A stretch of 64,000 nucleotides of DNA from Paracoccaceae bacterium (GCA_902631295.1 CACOXV010000007.1:16047-80046), one strand, 5' to 3'. Shown: positions 23,513 to 33,668, counted from the first letter of the stretch. Notes: a model not told the origin generated them from the letters alone. Translations and numbers: made by a program.

Positions 23513-24571
23513 TTAAAATATATGAGCCTTTAGACGGTCATAGGTAAAAGACACCTGGCTTCCCATTTCTATATCAAGTGTTTCTGGTGAGGCAAATCTA
23601 AAAGGTACTTCACTTTTTGAGAGAAGTTCCACAACGGTTTCCGTACCAAGGCGTTCGACTAAGGTAACTTTACCGACAATCGCGCCGTTATCGTTAATTT
23701 TTAAATCCTGAGGTCTTATACCTAAATGTACTAATTCCCCAACGCCCTTTTCTTGCGAAACAAGTCTGATATAATTTGAGTTATGGCCATCAAATTCCAC
23801 TTTTCCACTTGTTTTTGGACTATTCACTGATATGAGTTTGCTTTCAAAAAAATTCATCTTAGGAGACCCCAGAAAGCCTGCTACAAATTTGTTTGCTGGA
23901 TAATTGAATAAATCCATTGGAGCGCCTACCTGCATGACTTCCCCATCCTTCAAGACAACAATTTTGTCAGCAAGTGTCATGGCTTCAACTTGATCATGGG
24001 TAACATACACGGTTGTCGCTCCCAATTGACGATGTAATTTTGCTATTTCCACCCGAGTATCATGACGAAGAGCAGCATCTAAATTTGAAAGAGGTTCATC
24101 GAACAAGAATACTTCGGGGTTTCTTACGATGGCGCGTCCAATTGCAACTCGCTGGCGCTGACCACCAGACAGGGCTGCGGGGCGCCTGTCGAGTAGGTGT
24201 TCCATCTGTAAAATTTTTGCTGCATCTTCAACACGCTGTTTAATTTCCATCTTTGGCATTTTTTGTAAATCGAGGGAAAAGGCCATATTTTGGAAAACAC
24301 TCATATGAGGGTACAGCGCGTATGACTGAAAGACCATTGCAATGCCTCTTTCCGACGGTGGAAGATCCATTACTTCTTTTTCCGCAATTATTATTTTACC
24401 ACTAGTTAATTTTTCAAGTCCAGATATCAATCTGAGTAATGTGGATTTGCCACATCCAGACGGCCCAACGAAAACCACAAATTCGCCTTTGTTTATTTCC
24501 AACTCAACGTCACGGATAACCTCTGTATTTCCAAAAGTCTTAGTCACACCTTGTAATTCTACATGTGCCAT
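23513..24571 (-). CDS. aglK: alpha-glucoside ABC transporter ATP-binding protein
   Basis: This 352-residue ATPase is of the MalK/UgpC group. Walker A GPSGCGKST is at 36-44, the Q-loop in AMVFQSYALYPHMSV, the signature LSGGQRQRVAIGRAI near 134, Walker B FLFDEPLSNLDA, and the H-loop in VYVTHDQVEAMTLADK. The C-terminal TOBE-type domain runs from about 240. It starts immediately after the TAA of the alpha-glucosidase fragment, exactly the aglA-aglK junction expected in an alpha-glucoside operon. It energises import through AglF/AglG, whose genes now lie about 36 kb away. GAGGAG precedes the ATG. Confidence 0.9.
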   Translation of the reverse strand: MAHVELQGVTKTFGNTEVIRDVELEINKGEFVVFVGPSGCGKSTLLRLISGLEKLTSGKIIIAEKEVMDLPPSERGIAMVFQSYALYPHMSVFQNMAFSLDLQKMPKMEIKQRVEDAAKILQMEHLLDRRPAALSGGQRQRVAIGRAIVRNPEVFLFDEPLSNLDAALRHDTRVEIAKLHRQLGATTVYVTHDQVEAMTLADKIVVLKDGEVMQVGAPMDLFNYPANKFVAGFLGSPKMNFFESKLISVNSPKTSGKVEFDGHNSNYIRLVSQEKGVGELVHLGIRPQDLKINDNGAIVGKVTLVERLGTETVVELLSKSEVPFRFASPETLDIEMGSQVSFTYDRLKAHIF

Positions 24572-25708
24572 TTAAATCTCCTCAAACGACGCTGTTAACG
24601 TTTTAAAATTGAAATTACAGTTAAGAGTTTGATCATCACTTTCACGGTCAAAACTTATTTCTGTATCATCGCCTGCTATATTCGAAATACAATTTGCTTC
24701 GGTCATTGCTGACTGCTTCTTGCGCCATTTCAAAAACTTTGCCAAATCATTGTAAATTGAATTTGGATCCAATGCACTATCGATCGCCGCTCTTTCTAAA
24801 TGCTTGTCTGAAATCGGTAGCCAAGTTGTATTTGCTTTAGAAAATCCGCCGTTTGGTTGATTTTTATTCCATACCATCGGAGTTCGGCATGTATCTCTAC
24901 CAAGAAAAGTTGGTGCAAATTCTATACCCCAGGGATCTTGCATCTTCTCTTTTGGAATATCATTAACATCCTCCATACCAAATCTTTCTACCATCATAAA
25001 TCCGGCGAAAACGACAAAAATTTGTCTTCGGGCTCCAGACAGAAATTGTAGTAAATAATAAAGCCAGTAACGTTTACGTATGACCATATTTTTGGTTTGC
25101 GGAACTGGAGCTTTGAAATTTGGAAAAATAATATACCCAATTAACGCCAAGGCAAAACAGGAAAGCCCTGCAAACATATATGCGGAATTAAAAGATAAAT
25201 TTAGCTTTTCCCAACCCAAAATTATAAAAATATAAGCAATTAGTGTTGCAGCAGATCCATATGCCATTAGTTGACCAAGCTTATTTGGAGCCTCTTCTTT
25301 TGAAAACCATTGAAGTTGCAAGGACTGATTAACTGTTTCAAAAAAATGAAAACCGACGGAACTTAAAAGGGTTATCGTCAATATGCCACTTAAAAAAGGA
25401 AACCAAGCAGTGACAGCAGTAGCGATCCCTAGAAGGGCAAGCATCGAGAGCGCTAATGTCTGCTCTCTTACAAAGAGTAAGATACTAATCACTCCCACCG
25501 CTAAAAACCCAGGAATTTCTCTGATAGTATGCAGCACGCCAATATCTAATCCATCAAAACGAATGACCTCTACGACAAAGTTGTTTAAGAGGGCAGACCA
25601 AACTGAAAATGCTAAAGGCAAAGCAACCGCCATTAATATCAATAAGGCTTCAGGACGCCTCCATTTTGGCAATTTGTATGCATTACGTACGGAAAAGTCT
25701 TCTCTCAT
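24572..25708 (-). CDS. chimeric ORF: MFS transporter N-half fused to alpha-glucosidase C-terminus
   Basis: One open frame, two unrelated pieces. From MREDFSVRNAYKLPKW to about GFMMVERFG there are seven hydrophobic helices of an MFS transporter; helices 8-12 are missing. After the join, MEDVNDIPKEKMQDPWGIEF...GRDTCRTPMVWNKNQPNGGFS...WLPI is the C-terminal part of a GH13 alpha-glucosidase (AglA type), without its (beta/alpha)8 catalytic barrel. Neither half should work. The track start (GTG 25756) overlaps the priA stop; ATG 25708 fits an MFS N-terminus better. A chromosomal rearrangement or an assembly chimera explains it. Confidence 0.88.
   Translation of the reverse strand: MREDFSVRNAYKLPKWRRPEALLILMAVALPLAFSVWSALLNNFVVEVIRFDGLDIGVLHTIREIPGFLAVGVISILLFVREQTLALSMLALLGIATAVTAWFPFLSGILTITLLSSVGFHFFETVNQSLQLQWFSKEEAPNKLGQLMAYGSAATLIAYIFIILGWEKLNLSFNSAYMFAGLSCFALALIGYIIFPNFKAPVPQTKNMVIRKRYWLYYLLQFLSGARRQIFVVFAGFMMVERFGMEDVNDIPKEKMQDPWGIEFAPTFLGRDTCRTPMVWNKNQPNGGFSKANTTWLPISDKHLERAAIDSALDPNSIYNDLAKFLKWRKKQSAMTEANCISNIAGDDTEISFDRESDDQTLNCNFNFKTLTASFEEI
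24960..24990 (-). other. rearrangement junction inside chimeric ORF
   Basis: The switch from MFS to glucosidase sequence lies near MVERFG|MEDVNDI. No IS end or long repeat is visible at the join; a short shared stretch coding for an E-x-x-G-like motif in both genes is possible. Confidence 0.7.
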
Positions 25709-25752
25709 AGCCTGCGTATAATTAAAATTTGTTGCCAAGAACAGTTGATAAA

Positions 25753-27954
25753 TCACAAAAAACTTTGAGGATCCACATCAATTGTTAGGCGGACATCATT
25801 TTTTAAATTTACTCGCGATACCCATGATTTAACTGTACTTTGCATGGATGTACCCTTGTCCGCCTTGAGCAAAAGCCTTACCCGGTATCGACCACGTACT
25901 CGGGTTATTGGAGCTGGTGCCGGGCCATAGAGGGTAATCCCGGCAGAATTTAAAATTTTTGCACTTTTTGCTAATTGAAGTCCTAGTTCAAATGCATCTT
26001 CAGATTTCTGCGCTGAAATTAAGATGCCAACTAGCCGACCGTAAGGAGGCATTTTTGCACTCGCTCTACCTTCAGCTTCTGCTATCCAAAATTGTTCATC
26101 TTGGCCCTCAGAAATTGCTTTTATAACGGGATGCAGTGGTTGGTATGTCTGTAAATATGCGGCTCCTTTTTTATCACTTCGCCCTGCACGACCCGAGACC
26201 TGCCTTATAAGTTGAAAGGTTCGTTCGGCTGCTCGGAGATCTGACCCCTGTAAGCCCAAATCAGGATCAACAACACCAACAACTGTAAGATCAGGAAAAT
26301 TGTGCCCTTTAGCGATCAATTGGGTTCCAATAATTATATCACTATTACCGCGCGAAATTCTTTCCAATTCATCCTTCAACGATCTAGCAGATTTGTACAA
26401 ATCTGAGGATAATACAGTAATTGATGCCTCTGGAAAAGTTTTAGCAGCCTCCTCTGCTAATCTTTCAACACCGGGCCCTATTGGAGCAAAATTGCCCATC
26501 ACTTTGCAATTAGGACACGTTATGGGCATAGCCTTTGTTTCACCGCACTGATGACACATCAACCGTTTTTGGAACCGGTGCTCGATCATTGCAGTATCAC
26601 AAAAATCACAACCAATTCGCTCACCACACGAACGGCACAAAGTGACGGGAGCATAACCTCGACGATTCAAAAACAATAATACTTGCTCGCTATTATTTAT
26701 CGCCACATCGATTTTAGTCTTCAGGGTCGGCGAAATCCACTGATCAGATCGCAACTCCTCGTTCCTCATATCAATAATCTCAATATCCGGCAGAACAGAG
26801 GAACCGTATCTTTTCGTCAAGTTGAAACGTTTATATTTACCAGATTTAGCATTATTCCAGGTCTCTAAACTTGGGGTCGCAGATGCTAATATAACTTTTG
26901 CATTAGCCAAAGACGCTCTTAGCACGGCCATATCTCGCGCATTGTATAAAACGCCATCTTGCTGTTTGTAAGATGAGTCATGCTCTTCATCGACTACAAT
27001 AAGCCCTAACGACTCAAACGGTAAAAAAAGTGCTGATCGAGCACCAACTACTATTTGAGCCTGACCGCGACCCACCATTTTCCAGACCCTGCGACGCTCA
27101 GATTGAGAGATACCAGAATGCCATTCTGCAGGATAAACTCCAAACCGAGCTTTAAGCCGTTCTGTAAATTCGCCAGTTAATGCGATCTCCGGTAAAAGAA
27201 CTAATGCTTGTAGACCACCATCAATTACCTTCGCAATTGCCTCAAGGTAGACAGCAGTTTTTCCAGAACCCGTTACCCCGCAAAGTAATATGGAAGAGTG
27301 AGCATTTTGATCCAAAACTTTACTTAATTCGGAAACTACCCGTGCTTGATCTTCACTGAGCGGCCTTTTTGAATGGGTAGTATCCACTGCTGCATACGGC
27401 AAGTCCTTTGGCTGCATTTTAGAAATTAGGCATCCAGATGGTATCATGGCATTGATTACGGACGGTGAAACTTTAGCTAATTTAGCTAACTCTGAGATTG
27501 ATAGGCCAGTACCATCTGATTGGTCAAAGCTTTCTAAAACACGGGCTCTAGCTGAGGTCATTTTAAATTGACTTGGTACTTTTCCTCTAAATAAAAGTCT
27601 TTTATGGGTCTCTTGAGCCGCAATATCCCGCACCCGTGTAACCAATCGAAAAACCGAATATAATGGTGAAACAGTATAATCTGCAACTCTCCGAATAAAA
27701 TTTTGCAATTCGGGCTGTATGGGCCGATGTTCCAAAATGCTATCAATCGTTTTTATTTTCTTTGGCTCAATTTTTTCAGTACTCGCGCCCCATACCAAGC
27801 CCATGACAATACGTTTTCCAAAAGGAACAAGAACAATAGCACCTTTAAAACAGCCTGCACTTGGAGCTTTATAGGTAAATAACCTATCAACTGGCTGTGT
27901 CGTCAACACTTCGACCAACATTCCATCAGCAAAAAATTCTTGATCTTGTTTCAA
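25753..27954 (-). CDS. priA: primosomal protein N' (replication restart helicase PriA)
   Basis: The 733-residue protein has the usual family length. It has an N-terminal 3'-DNA-binding domain, Walker A GVTGSGKT at 226-233, DEEHD for the helicase motif II, and the zinc-binding insertion with paired Cys (CRSCGERIGCDFC, CHQCG, CPNC). The helicase C-terminal part shows IIGTQLIAKGHNFPDLTVVGVVDPDLGL and RTFQLIRQVSGRAGR. It reloads the replisome at stalled forks. It is divergent from fsa, an order I recall from Rhodobacterales. Start is ATG 27954. Confidence 0.96.
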   Translation of the reverse strand: MKQDQEFFADGMLVEVLTTQPVDRLFTYKAPSAGCFKGAIVLVPFGKRIVMGLVWGASTEKIEPKKIKTIDSILEHRPIQPELQNFIRRVADYTVSPLYSVFRLVTRVRDIAAQETHKRLLFRGKVPSQFKMTSARARVLESFDQSDGTGLSISELAKLAKVSPSVINAMIPSGCLISKMQPKDLPYAAVDTTHSKRPLSEDQARVVSELSKVLDQNAHSSILLCGVTGSGKTAVYLEAIAKVIDGGLQALVLLPEIALTGEFTERLKARFGVYPAEWHSGISQSERRRVWKMVGRGQAQIVVGARSALFLPFESLGLIVVDEEHDSSYKQQDGVLYNARDMAVLRASLANAKVILASATPSLETWNNAKSGKYKRFNLTKRYGSSVLPDIEIIDMRNEELRSDQWISPTLKTKIDVAINNSEQVLLFLNRRGYAPVTLCRSCGERIGCDFCDTAMIEHRFQKRLMCHQCGETKAMPITCPNCKVMGNFAPIGPGVERLAEEAAKTFPEASITVLSSDLYKSARSLKDELERISRGNSDIIIGTQLIAKGHNFPDLTVVGVVDPDLGLQGSDLRAAERTFQLIRQVSGRAGRSDKKGAAYLQTYQPLHPVIKAISEGQDEQFWIAEAEGRASAKMPPYGRLVGILISAQKSEDAFELGLQLAKSAKILNSAGITLYGPAPAPITRVRGRYRVRLLLKADKGTSMQSTVKSWVSRVNLKNDVRLTIDVDPQSFL

Positions 27955-28036
27955 AGTTTTCCTTAAGGGGTTTTCCCAAGCTTAAAACTGAAGTAAATAA
28001 TCTTCAACACTTCGCTAGGCGTATGGGAGAAAAACA

Positions 28037-28690
28037 ATGAAATTTTTTGTAGACACCGCAGAAATTGACCAGATTAAGGAACTCAACGACTTAGGCATGG
28101 TCGACGGTGTAACAACGAACCCATCACTTATTAAGAAATCAGGAAGAGATATCATTGAAGTTACAAAAGAAATTTGTTCGATTGTTAAAGGCCCTGTGAG
28201 TGCTGAAGTTACTTCGACTGAAGCTAGTACTATGATTAAGGAAGGTCGCAAACTCGTAACAATTGCAAAAAATATAGCTGTGAAGGTCCCATTAACCTGG
28301 GATGGGCTGAGAGCATGCAAAACCCTGAGTTCTGAAGGGCACATGGTAAACGTGACGCTTTGTTTTTCAGCAAATCAAGCCTTGCTAGCAGCAAAGGCGG
28401 GCGCCACATTCATTTCACCATTTATCGGAAGGTTGGATGACATCAATCTTGACGGCATGCAGTTGATTGAGGATATTCGTGAAATCTACGACAACTACGA
28501 TTTTAAAACTCAAATCTTAGCTGCATCAATTCGTACAGTGAACCACGCATTAGAAAGTGCTCGTATAGGCGCCGACGTTATGACAGCGCCACCAACTGTT
28601 ATAAAATCGATGATAAACCATCCACTTACCGACAAAGGCTTAACGGCATTTTTAGAAGATATAAAATTTACAAAACAAAAAATTCTGTAA
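28037..28690 (+). CDS. fsa: fructose-6-phosphate aldolase / transaldolase-like protein
   Basis: The 217-residue short-form transaldolase has [32 protein letters not shown] at the start and the Schiff-base Lys83 in [15 protein letters not shown]-type enzymes split or form fructose 6-phosphate with dihydroxyacetone and glyceraldehyde 3-phosphate, while similar proteins act as transaldolases; sequence by eye cannot separate these. GGGAGAAAAACA precedes the ATG. It leads the rightward block fsa-DUF484-xerC and is divergent from priA. Confidence 0.92.
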   Translation: MKFFVDTAEIDQIKELNDLGMVDGVTTNPSLIKKSGRDIIEVTKEICSIVKGPVSAEVTSTEASTMIKEGRKLVTIAKNIAVKVPLTWDGLRACKTLSSEGHMVNVTLCFSANQALLAAKAGATFISPFIGRLDDINLDGMQLIEDIREIYDNYDFKTQILAASIRTVNHALESARIGADVMTAPPTVIKSMINHPLTDKGLTAFLEDIKFTKQKIL

Positions 28691-28741
28691 TTTTTTTTAA
28701 TATCGTGCCATTATGTTAATAAAAAACATACAGGCAACAAT

Positions 28742-29443
28742 ATGGAAGATACTGTCCGAGCTGAGCTCCTTGCTGATCCATCAATTATCCTAAATGACCA
28801 GGAGTTAATGGATAGCCTTTTAGCAGCAACAGACATCAAATTAGGTACTAATGTCGTTGATCTACGTAATGTAGCAATGAACCGACTATCTGATAAACTA
28901 GGTGAGCTCGAAGGCGCACATCAATCGGTAGTTGCGGCAGCATACCAAAACCTTTTAGGAACAAAGCAAATTCATCAAGCAGTGATCCAGCTTCTGGATA
29001 AGAAAAGCTTGGATGAGTTTGTTATCTTCCTAAAATCCGAATTATTAAAAATTCTAAGCGTAGATTGCATATTTATTTTGCTTGAGAAACCAGATGGTTT
29101 TGCAGACTCGCTAATCCCATCTAATTACCGGCCTGATATACAAACAGTCATGCCAGGATTCGTAAATACTTACATAACACAAGGAGGTTCAACTGAGTTA
29201 TCAAAAGTAAAACTGCGCAAAGCAAAAAGTGTAACAAATCAGCTATTTGAAAATGCCTCTATCAAGATTGAGTCAGAAGCATGCGTTCAGTTAAATCTTG
29301 ATGAAAATCAAATTACAGGGATGATAACTTTTGGATCAAGTGACGCAAATTTCTTTGACCCGGGACAAGGCACAGACTTATTAAAATTTTTCGCATCTGC
29401 ATGTGAGAAAATGTTAGAACGATGGATCAATTTAAACTTATAG
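28742..29443 (+). CDS. DUF484 family protein
   Basis: The 233-residue protein fits DUF484, a GAF-like domain family found next to xerC: VRAELLADPSIILNDQELMDSLLAA at the start, then a coiled helix (LSDKLGELEGAHQSVVAAAYQN) and a GAF-like beta domain ending DPGQGTDLLKFFASACEKMLERWI. Its end overlaps the xerC start by 22 bp, which implies coupled translation. The molecular role is not known. Confidence 0.9.
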   Translation: MEDTVRAELLADPSIILNDQELMDSLLAATDIKLGTNVVDLRNVAMNRLSDKLGELEGAHQSVVAAAYQNLLGTKQIHQAVIQLLDKKSLDEFVIFLKSELLKILSVDCIFILLEKPDGFADSLIPSNYRPDIQTVMPGFVNTYITQGGSTELSKVKLRKAKSVTNQLFENASIKIESEACVQLNLDENQITGMITFGSSDANFFDPGQGTDLLKFFASACEKMLERWINLNL

Positions 29444-30351
29444 CACCTGTTATAAAAAATAGTATTGAAAGCTGGTTAGAGATAAAAGCTGCTACAGGCA
29501 ATCTAGCTAGCAATACAAGAAGCGCCTACTATAGTGATTTGACAGATTTTTTTAAGTTTTTAGCTGAATATCATAATGAAACTGCTAATTTGTTGACTGT
29601 TGAAAATTTGAAAATATCAGATATCCGAGCGTGGCAAGCCAAGCTAAGAACCACAAATTCTGGTGCAAGATCAAATGCGAGAAAATTATCAAGTTTAAAG
29701 TCATATATAAGGTGGCTCTCAAAGCATCGTAAATTTGATGCGACACATATATTATCAATGAAATCACCAAAATTTTCAAAAAAATTACCACGCCCTTTGG
29801 AACCGGTTGAGGCCAAAGCAGTTCTAACGCAATGCGAGAGCACATCAACTGAACCTTGGATCGTCGCACGAGATACTGCTGTGTTGATTTTGCTATATGG
29901 TTGTGGACTGCGTATATCTGAAGCACTTAATTTACGTAAAAAAGAGATACCGTTGGGTAATTCGATAAGAATAACTGGAAAAGGTGGCAAAGTGCGAATA
30001 GTCCCAGTTTTAAAAATCGCACAAAATGCCGTCAATCAATATGTAGAATTATGCCCATTTAAACTTGAACGAGATGATAAGATTTTCTTTGGTGCAATGG
30101 GAAAGCAATTATCACCAAAAGTAATTCAAAATAAAATGAAGTTTGTTCGACATCTTCTTGGCCTTCCAGCATCTGCTACTCCGCATGCACTAAGACACAG
30201 CTTTGCCACGCATCTACTATCCAATGGTGGTGACCTAAGGACCATTCAAGAACTACTTGGCCACGCTAGCCTTTCAACTACTCAAATTTATACGTCAGTA
30301 GATAGCGTTCGCTTAATGGAGGTTTATTCTAAAACACATCCTCAGGCTTAG
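29422..30351 (+). CDS. xerC: tyrosine recombinase XerC
   Basis: The 309-residue tyrosine recombinase has an N-terminal SAM-like core-binding domain (about 10-105) and a catalytic domain with Arg164 (GLRISEA), H255 and R258 (HALRH), H281 (LGHASLS) and nucleophile Tyr290 (IYTSV). With XerD it resolves chromosome dimers at dif beside FtsK. The start ATG lies inside the end of the DUF484 gene. The context with DUF484 supports XerC, not XerD or a phage integrase. Confidence 0.94.
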   Translation: MDQFKLIAPVIKNSIESWLEIKAATGNLASNTRSAYYSDLTDFFKFLAEYHNETANLLTVENLKISDIRAWQAKLRTTNSGARSNARKLSSLKSYIRWLSKHRKFDATHILSMKSPKFSKKLPRPLEPVEAKAVLTQCESTSTEPWIVARDTAVLILLYGCGLRISEALNLRKKEIPLGNSIRITGKGGKVRIVPVLKIAQNAVNQYVELCPFKLERDDKIFFGAMGKQLSPKVIQNKMKFVRHLLGLPASATPHALRHSFATHLLSNGGDLRTIQELLGHASLSTTQIYTSVDSVRLMEVYSKTHPQA

Positions 30352-30390
30352 CAGTTGCGCCCAGTCTCAATAAAATCGTATAGAATAAAA

Positions 30391-31086
30391 ATGAACCCAA
30401 GAGTAACTGCGTTATCTGTACACTTATTAACTGCAACTGGAGCAGTATTTGCAATGCTTTCGATGCTTGCAGCGGCCAATCACCAATGGAGTTTAATGTT
30501 TCTATGGCTTGTCGTTGCCTTTGCTGTGGACGGCATCGATGGTCCATTAGCACGACGATTTGACGTTAAAAAATATGCGCCAAGGTTCGATGGAGTTTTG
30601 CTGGATCTTATTATTGATTATTTAACCTATGTTTTTATTCCGGCCTTTGCATTATTTCAATCTGGACTTTTGCCGGGTTGGACTGGATGGGTTACAATAA
30701 TTGTAATAACATTTGCATCAGCAATGTACTTTTGTGACGGTAACATGAAAACTAAAGATAAAAGCTTTCATGGGTTCCCTGGATGTTGGAACATGGTAGC
30801 TCTGGTAATGTTTGCGATTCAGCCAAATTTTTGGATCATTTTGACAGTAGTTATTGTTTTGGCAATAGCTATGTTTCTTCCTCTTAAGTTCGTACACCCT
30901 GTCCGAACAAAGCGTTGGCGTTTTATATCTTTACCAATAACGCTTTTATGGATTGCATTTGCTGGATGGTCTGCTTGGGTCGATTTTTCTGCAAACCCGG
31001 TAATTTTATGGGGGCTAACTGGTACATCATTGTATTTAATTAGTGCTGGCCTTCTACAGCAAATAAGCCCAAAAAAGATATTATAA
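30391..31086 (+). CDS. pcs: phosphatidylcholine synthase
   Basis: The product has about 231 residues and belongs to the CDP-alcohol phosphotransferase family. The motif DGIDGPLARRFDVKKYAPRFDGVLLDLIIDY supplies the Asp residues, and FLPLKFVHPVRTKRWR is typical of bacterial Pcs. It condenses CDP-diacylglycerol with choline to make phosphatidylcholine in the inner membrane, as in rhizobia and roseobacters. Six to eight transmembrane helices are seen. A TTG at 30355 would add 12 residues; ATG 30391 is used but either is possible. It follows xerC closely on the same strand. Confidence 0.9.
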   Translation: MNPRVTALSVHLLTATGAVFAMLSMLAAANHQWSLMFLWLVVAFAVDGIDGPLARRFDVKKYAPRFDGVLLDLIIDYLTYVFIPAFALFQSGLLPGWTGWVTIIVITFASAMYFCDGNMKTKDKSFHGFPGCWNMVALVMFAIQPNFWIILTVVIVLAIAMFLPLKFVHPVRTKRWRFISLPITLLWIAFAGWSAWVDFSANPVILWGLTGTSLYLISAGLLQQISPKKIL

Positions 31087-31167
31087 TATTAGATCATAAT
31101 ACCAAACACTCTTGTATCTCCGTCAGTAAGGTTTATGATACTACGATGCAATTTATGGGAAATGTAA

Positions 31168-31746
31168 ATGTCTTGGACCGATGAAAGAGTAGAAATTTTA
31201 AAGAAGTTATGGGGCGAAGGTCAATCGGCTAGTCAAATAGCAAAAGAACTAGGTGGCGTAACCCGGAATGCTGTAATTGGAAAGGTACATCGTTTGGGAC
31301 TGTCAAATCGCGCTACAAGTTCGTCATCATCCAAATCGGATTCCAAAACAAAGGCCTCCGTCAAAACTATCTCAGATACAAAAAGAGGCTCCAGCAAGTC
31401 AAACGCATCAAAAGTAACTACCGCAAATTCTCCAACTGAACCAAGATCCAATGTGACAAGTTTACGACGGCAGATTATACCTGCAGGTCAACCACTTCCC
31501 CCTCAACCATCCGCAAATGAAATAAGTCCAGAAGCATTAGCCCGGGTAAGTGAAATTGAAAAGAAAGCAAAAAAAATCTCTCTTCTTGACCTTACCGAAC
31601 GAACTTGCAAGTGGCCAGTTGGAGATCCAGCTACAGAAGATTTTTGGTTTTGTGGTCTCCCGTCGCAAGCAGGGAAACCGTATTGTGAGGCGCATGTAGG
31701 CGTGGCATTTCAACCGATGAGTCAAAGGCGTGATCGGCGCAAATAA
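31168..31746 (+). CDS. gcrA: cell-cycle regulator GcrA
   Basis: The 192-residue protein begins MSWTDERVEILKKLWGEGQSASQIAKELGGVTRNAVIGKVHRLGLSNR, the GcrA DNA-binding domain. A low-complexity Ser/Lys linker follows, then a C-terminal RTCKWPVGDP...FCGLP..AGKPYCEAH segment. GcrA joins the sigma-70 holoenzyme at promoters methylated by CcrM and drives S-phase genes. It is restricted to alphaproteobacteria, which supports the lineage call. The start ATG is clear and the gene is transcribed alone or with rimO. Confidence 0.96.
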   Translation: MSWTDERVEILKKLWGEGQSASQIAKELGGVTRNAVIGKVHRLGLSNRATSSSSSKSDSKTKASVKTISDTKRGSSKSNASKVTTANSPTEPRSNVTSLRRQIIPAGQPLPPQPSANEISPEALARVSEIEKKAKKISLLDLTERTCKWPVGDPATEDFWFCGLPSQAGKPYCEAHVGVAFQPMSQRRDRRK

Positions 31747-31823
31747 ATTACTGTTCAAATTTGAATTCGACAAAAATAATTAACTCTTAGCCATCAAGGT
31801 CTTTTGCTGAACGAATGGTATAG

Positions 31824-33185
31824 ATGAAAATACAGAGTCGCCCAGATCTAGCAAACCCAAAAATTCCAAGTGGTTTAAAAAATAACCAGCCTACTGTAGG
31901 GATGGTGTCATTAGGTTGTCCAAAAGCATTGGTAGATAGTGAACGCATCCTAACAAGACTTCGTGCAGAAGGTTATCAAATATCCAGCGATTATTCTGGC
32001 TCTAATGCTGTAATTGTAAACACCTGTGGCTTCCTGGATAGTGCTAAAGCTGAAAGCTTAGACGCGATTGGGGAAGCTCTAGCAGAAAATGGAAAAGTAA
32101 TTGTTACGGGTTGTTTGGGAGCCGAGCCCGATTACATAAAAAAACATCATCCAAAGGTTTTAGCAATAACTGGGCCACAGCAATATGAAAATGTACTAGA
32201 TACCGTTCATCAAATTGTTCCACCTAAACCAGATCCATTTGTGGATCTACTTCCCCCTACCGGTATTAAATTAACACCAAGGCACTATAGTTATCTTAAA
32301 ATATCAGAAGGCTGCAATCATAAATGTAAATTTTGTATCATCCCCAAAATGCGCGGCCGTTTGTCAAGCAGGCCAGCCCGCTATGTCATCAAAGAGGCTG
32401 AAAAGCTGGTCGAAAATGGCGTTAAAGAATTATTAGTTATTTCTCAAGACACATCCGCTTATGGGTTGGATTTAAAACACACCACTGTAGGCGGCCATAG
32501 ATCTCACATTTCTGACTTAGCTAAAGATTTAGGATCCCTAGGAGTTTGGGTCAGACTACACTATGTTTACCCATACCCACATGTGAGAAACCTAATCCCA
32601 TTAATGGCCGAGCAAAAAATTTTACCCTACCTGGATATACCGTTCCAGCACGCACATCCCGAAACATTGAAAAGGATGGCCCGCCCAGCTGCTGCTTCAC
32701 GCACGTTAAACGAAATCGAACAATGGCGAAAAATATGCCCAGATATAACTTTAAGATCGACATTTATAGTTGGCTACCCAGGCGAAACAGAGGAAGAATT
32801 TACATTTTTGCTTGATTGGTTGCAGGAAGCTCAACTAGATCGTGTCGGTTGCTTTCAATATGAAAATGTTGAGGGGGCCAGATCAAACCTACTTTTAAAT
32901 CAAGTTCCCAGCGCTGTAAAACAGGAGAGATGGGATCGTTTTATGTCAAAAGCCAATGAGATTTCATCTGAAAAATTGGAACGCAAAGTGGGTACAACAG
33001 TCAAGGTTATAGTTGACCAAGTAGATGAAGACACGGCAATATGCAGAACTCAAGCCGATGCACCGGAGATCGATGGTAATTTATTTATCGATAAAAACTT
33101 TTCTCACTTAAAGCCCGGGGATTTACTAACTGTAAAAGTCGATGAGGCGAGCGATTATGACCTATGGGGTGTAGAAATAGCTTAA
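31824..33185 (+). CDS. rimO: ribosomal protein S12 methylthiotransferase RimO
   Basis: The 453-residue radical-SAM enzyme has [13 protein letters not shown] (Cys32) in the N-terminal UPF0004 domain. The radical cluster Cys164, Cys168 and Cys171 lies in CNHKCKFC, followed by a TRAM-like C-terminus. SLGCPK...DSE and the CxxxCxxC spacing mark RimO, not MiaB. It methylthiolates an Asp of ribosomal protein S12. It lies 77 bp after gcrA. Confidence 0.94.
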   Translation: MKIQSRPDLANPKIPSGLKNNQPTVGMVSLGCPKALVDSERILTRLRAEGYQISSDYSGSNAVIVNTCGFLDSAKAESLDAIGEALAENGKVIVTGCLGAEPDYIKKHHPKVLAITGPQQYENVLDTVHQIVPPKPDPFVDLLPPTGIKLTPRHYSYLKISEGCNHKCKFCIIPKMRGRLSSRPARYVIKEAEKLVENGVKELLVISQDTSAYGLDLKHTTVGGHRSHISDLAKDLGSLGVWVRLHYVYPYPHVRNLIPLMAEQKILPYLDIPFQHAHPETLKRMARPAAASRTLNEIEQWRKICPDITLRSTFIVGYPGETEEEFTFLLDWLQEAQLDRVGCFQYENVEGARSNLLLNQVPSAVKQERWDRFMSKANEISSEKLERKVGTTVKVIVDQVDEDTAICRTQADAPEIDGNLFIDKNFSHLKPGDLLTVKVDEASDYDLWGVEIA

Positions 33186-33286
33186 TGGATTTTTCTCTAG
33201 GTCTGTAATACTTATATCTTATACTAATAAAAATGTAAAATTGTCGCGCCTTATTGCTTAAGTTAATAAAGCACTACATTTTCAAC

Positions 33287-33664
33287 ATGACAAGTAATAG
33301 TAAACCAAGCACCACAGTTCTTTTTAATGGCGATTGTGAAATTTGCAGTAAAGAAATTTGTATATATGAAAGCTATGGTGCTTCAAAAGGGCTTCCTATA
33401 GATTTCAAGGATATAAATAATACGGATCTGGATTTATTTGGATTAACAAGGGATGAAACTGCTCGTCAGCTTCATGTACTCAAAAATTCTGAATTATTTG
33501 TAGGTGTGGACGCATTTGTAACCTTATGGAATGAAATGCCAAAATATCGCTTTCTAGCAAAAATTTTTAGTTTGCCAGGGATGGCAAAAGTTGCACAATT
33601 TTTTTATTATCACATAATCTCACTTTATCTTTATAAGCGTGACGTTAAGAGATTAAAAACCTAG
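33287..33664 (+). CDS. DCC-family thiol-disulfide oxidoreductase (DUF393)
   Basis: The 125-residue protein has the DUF393 start TTVLFNGDCEICSKEICIY, whose CxxC is the redox pair, and the family end FVGVDAFVTLWNEMPKYRFLAKIFSLPGMAKVAQFFYYHI. It is probably a thioredoxin-fold protein of unknown partner. The track start (TTG, 11 codons earlier) is less likely than ATG 33287. It is convergent with the FAD-oxidase gene. Confidence 0.85.
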   Translation: MTSNSKPSTTVLFNGDCEICSKEICIYESYGASKGLPIDFKDINNTDLDLFGLTRDETARQLHVLKNSELFVGVDAFVTLWNEMPKYRFLAKIFSLPGMAKVAQFFYYHIISLYLYKRDVKRLKT

Positions 33665-33668
33665 CTAT

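Noticed and set aside
23513-25756. Novel bifunctional transporter-glucosidase enzyme
   Set aside because: Both halves lack essential parts (MFS helices 8-12 and the GH13 catalytic barrel), and the remaining agl genes are elsewhere in the window, so a rearrangement is more likely.
29422-30351. Phage or integron integrase
   Set aside because: Overlap with DUF484 and the surrounding housekeeping genes identify it as chromosomal XerC.
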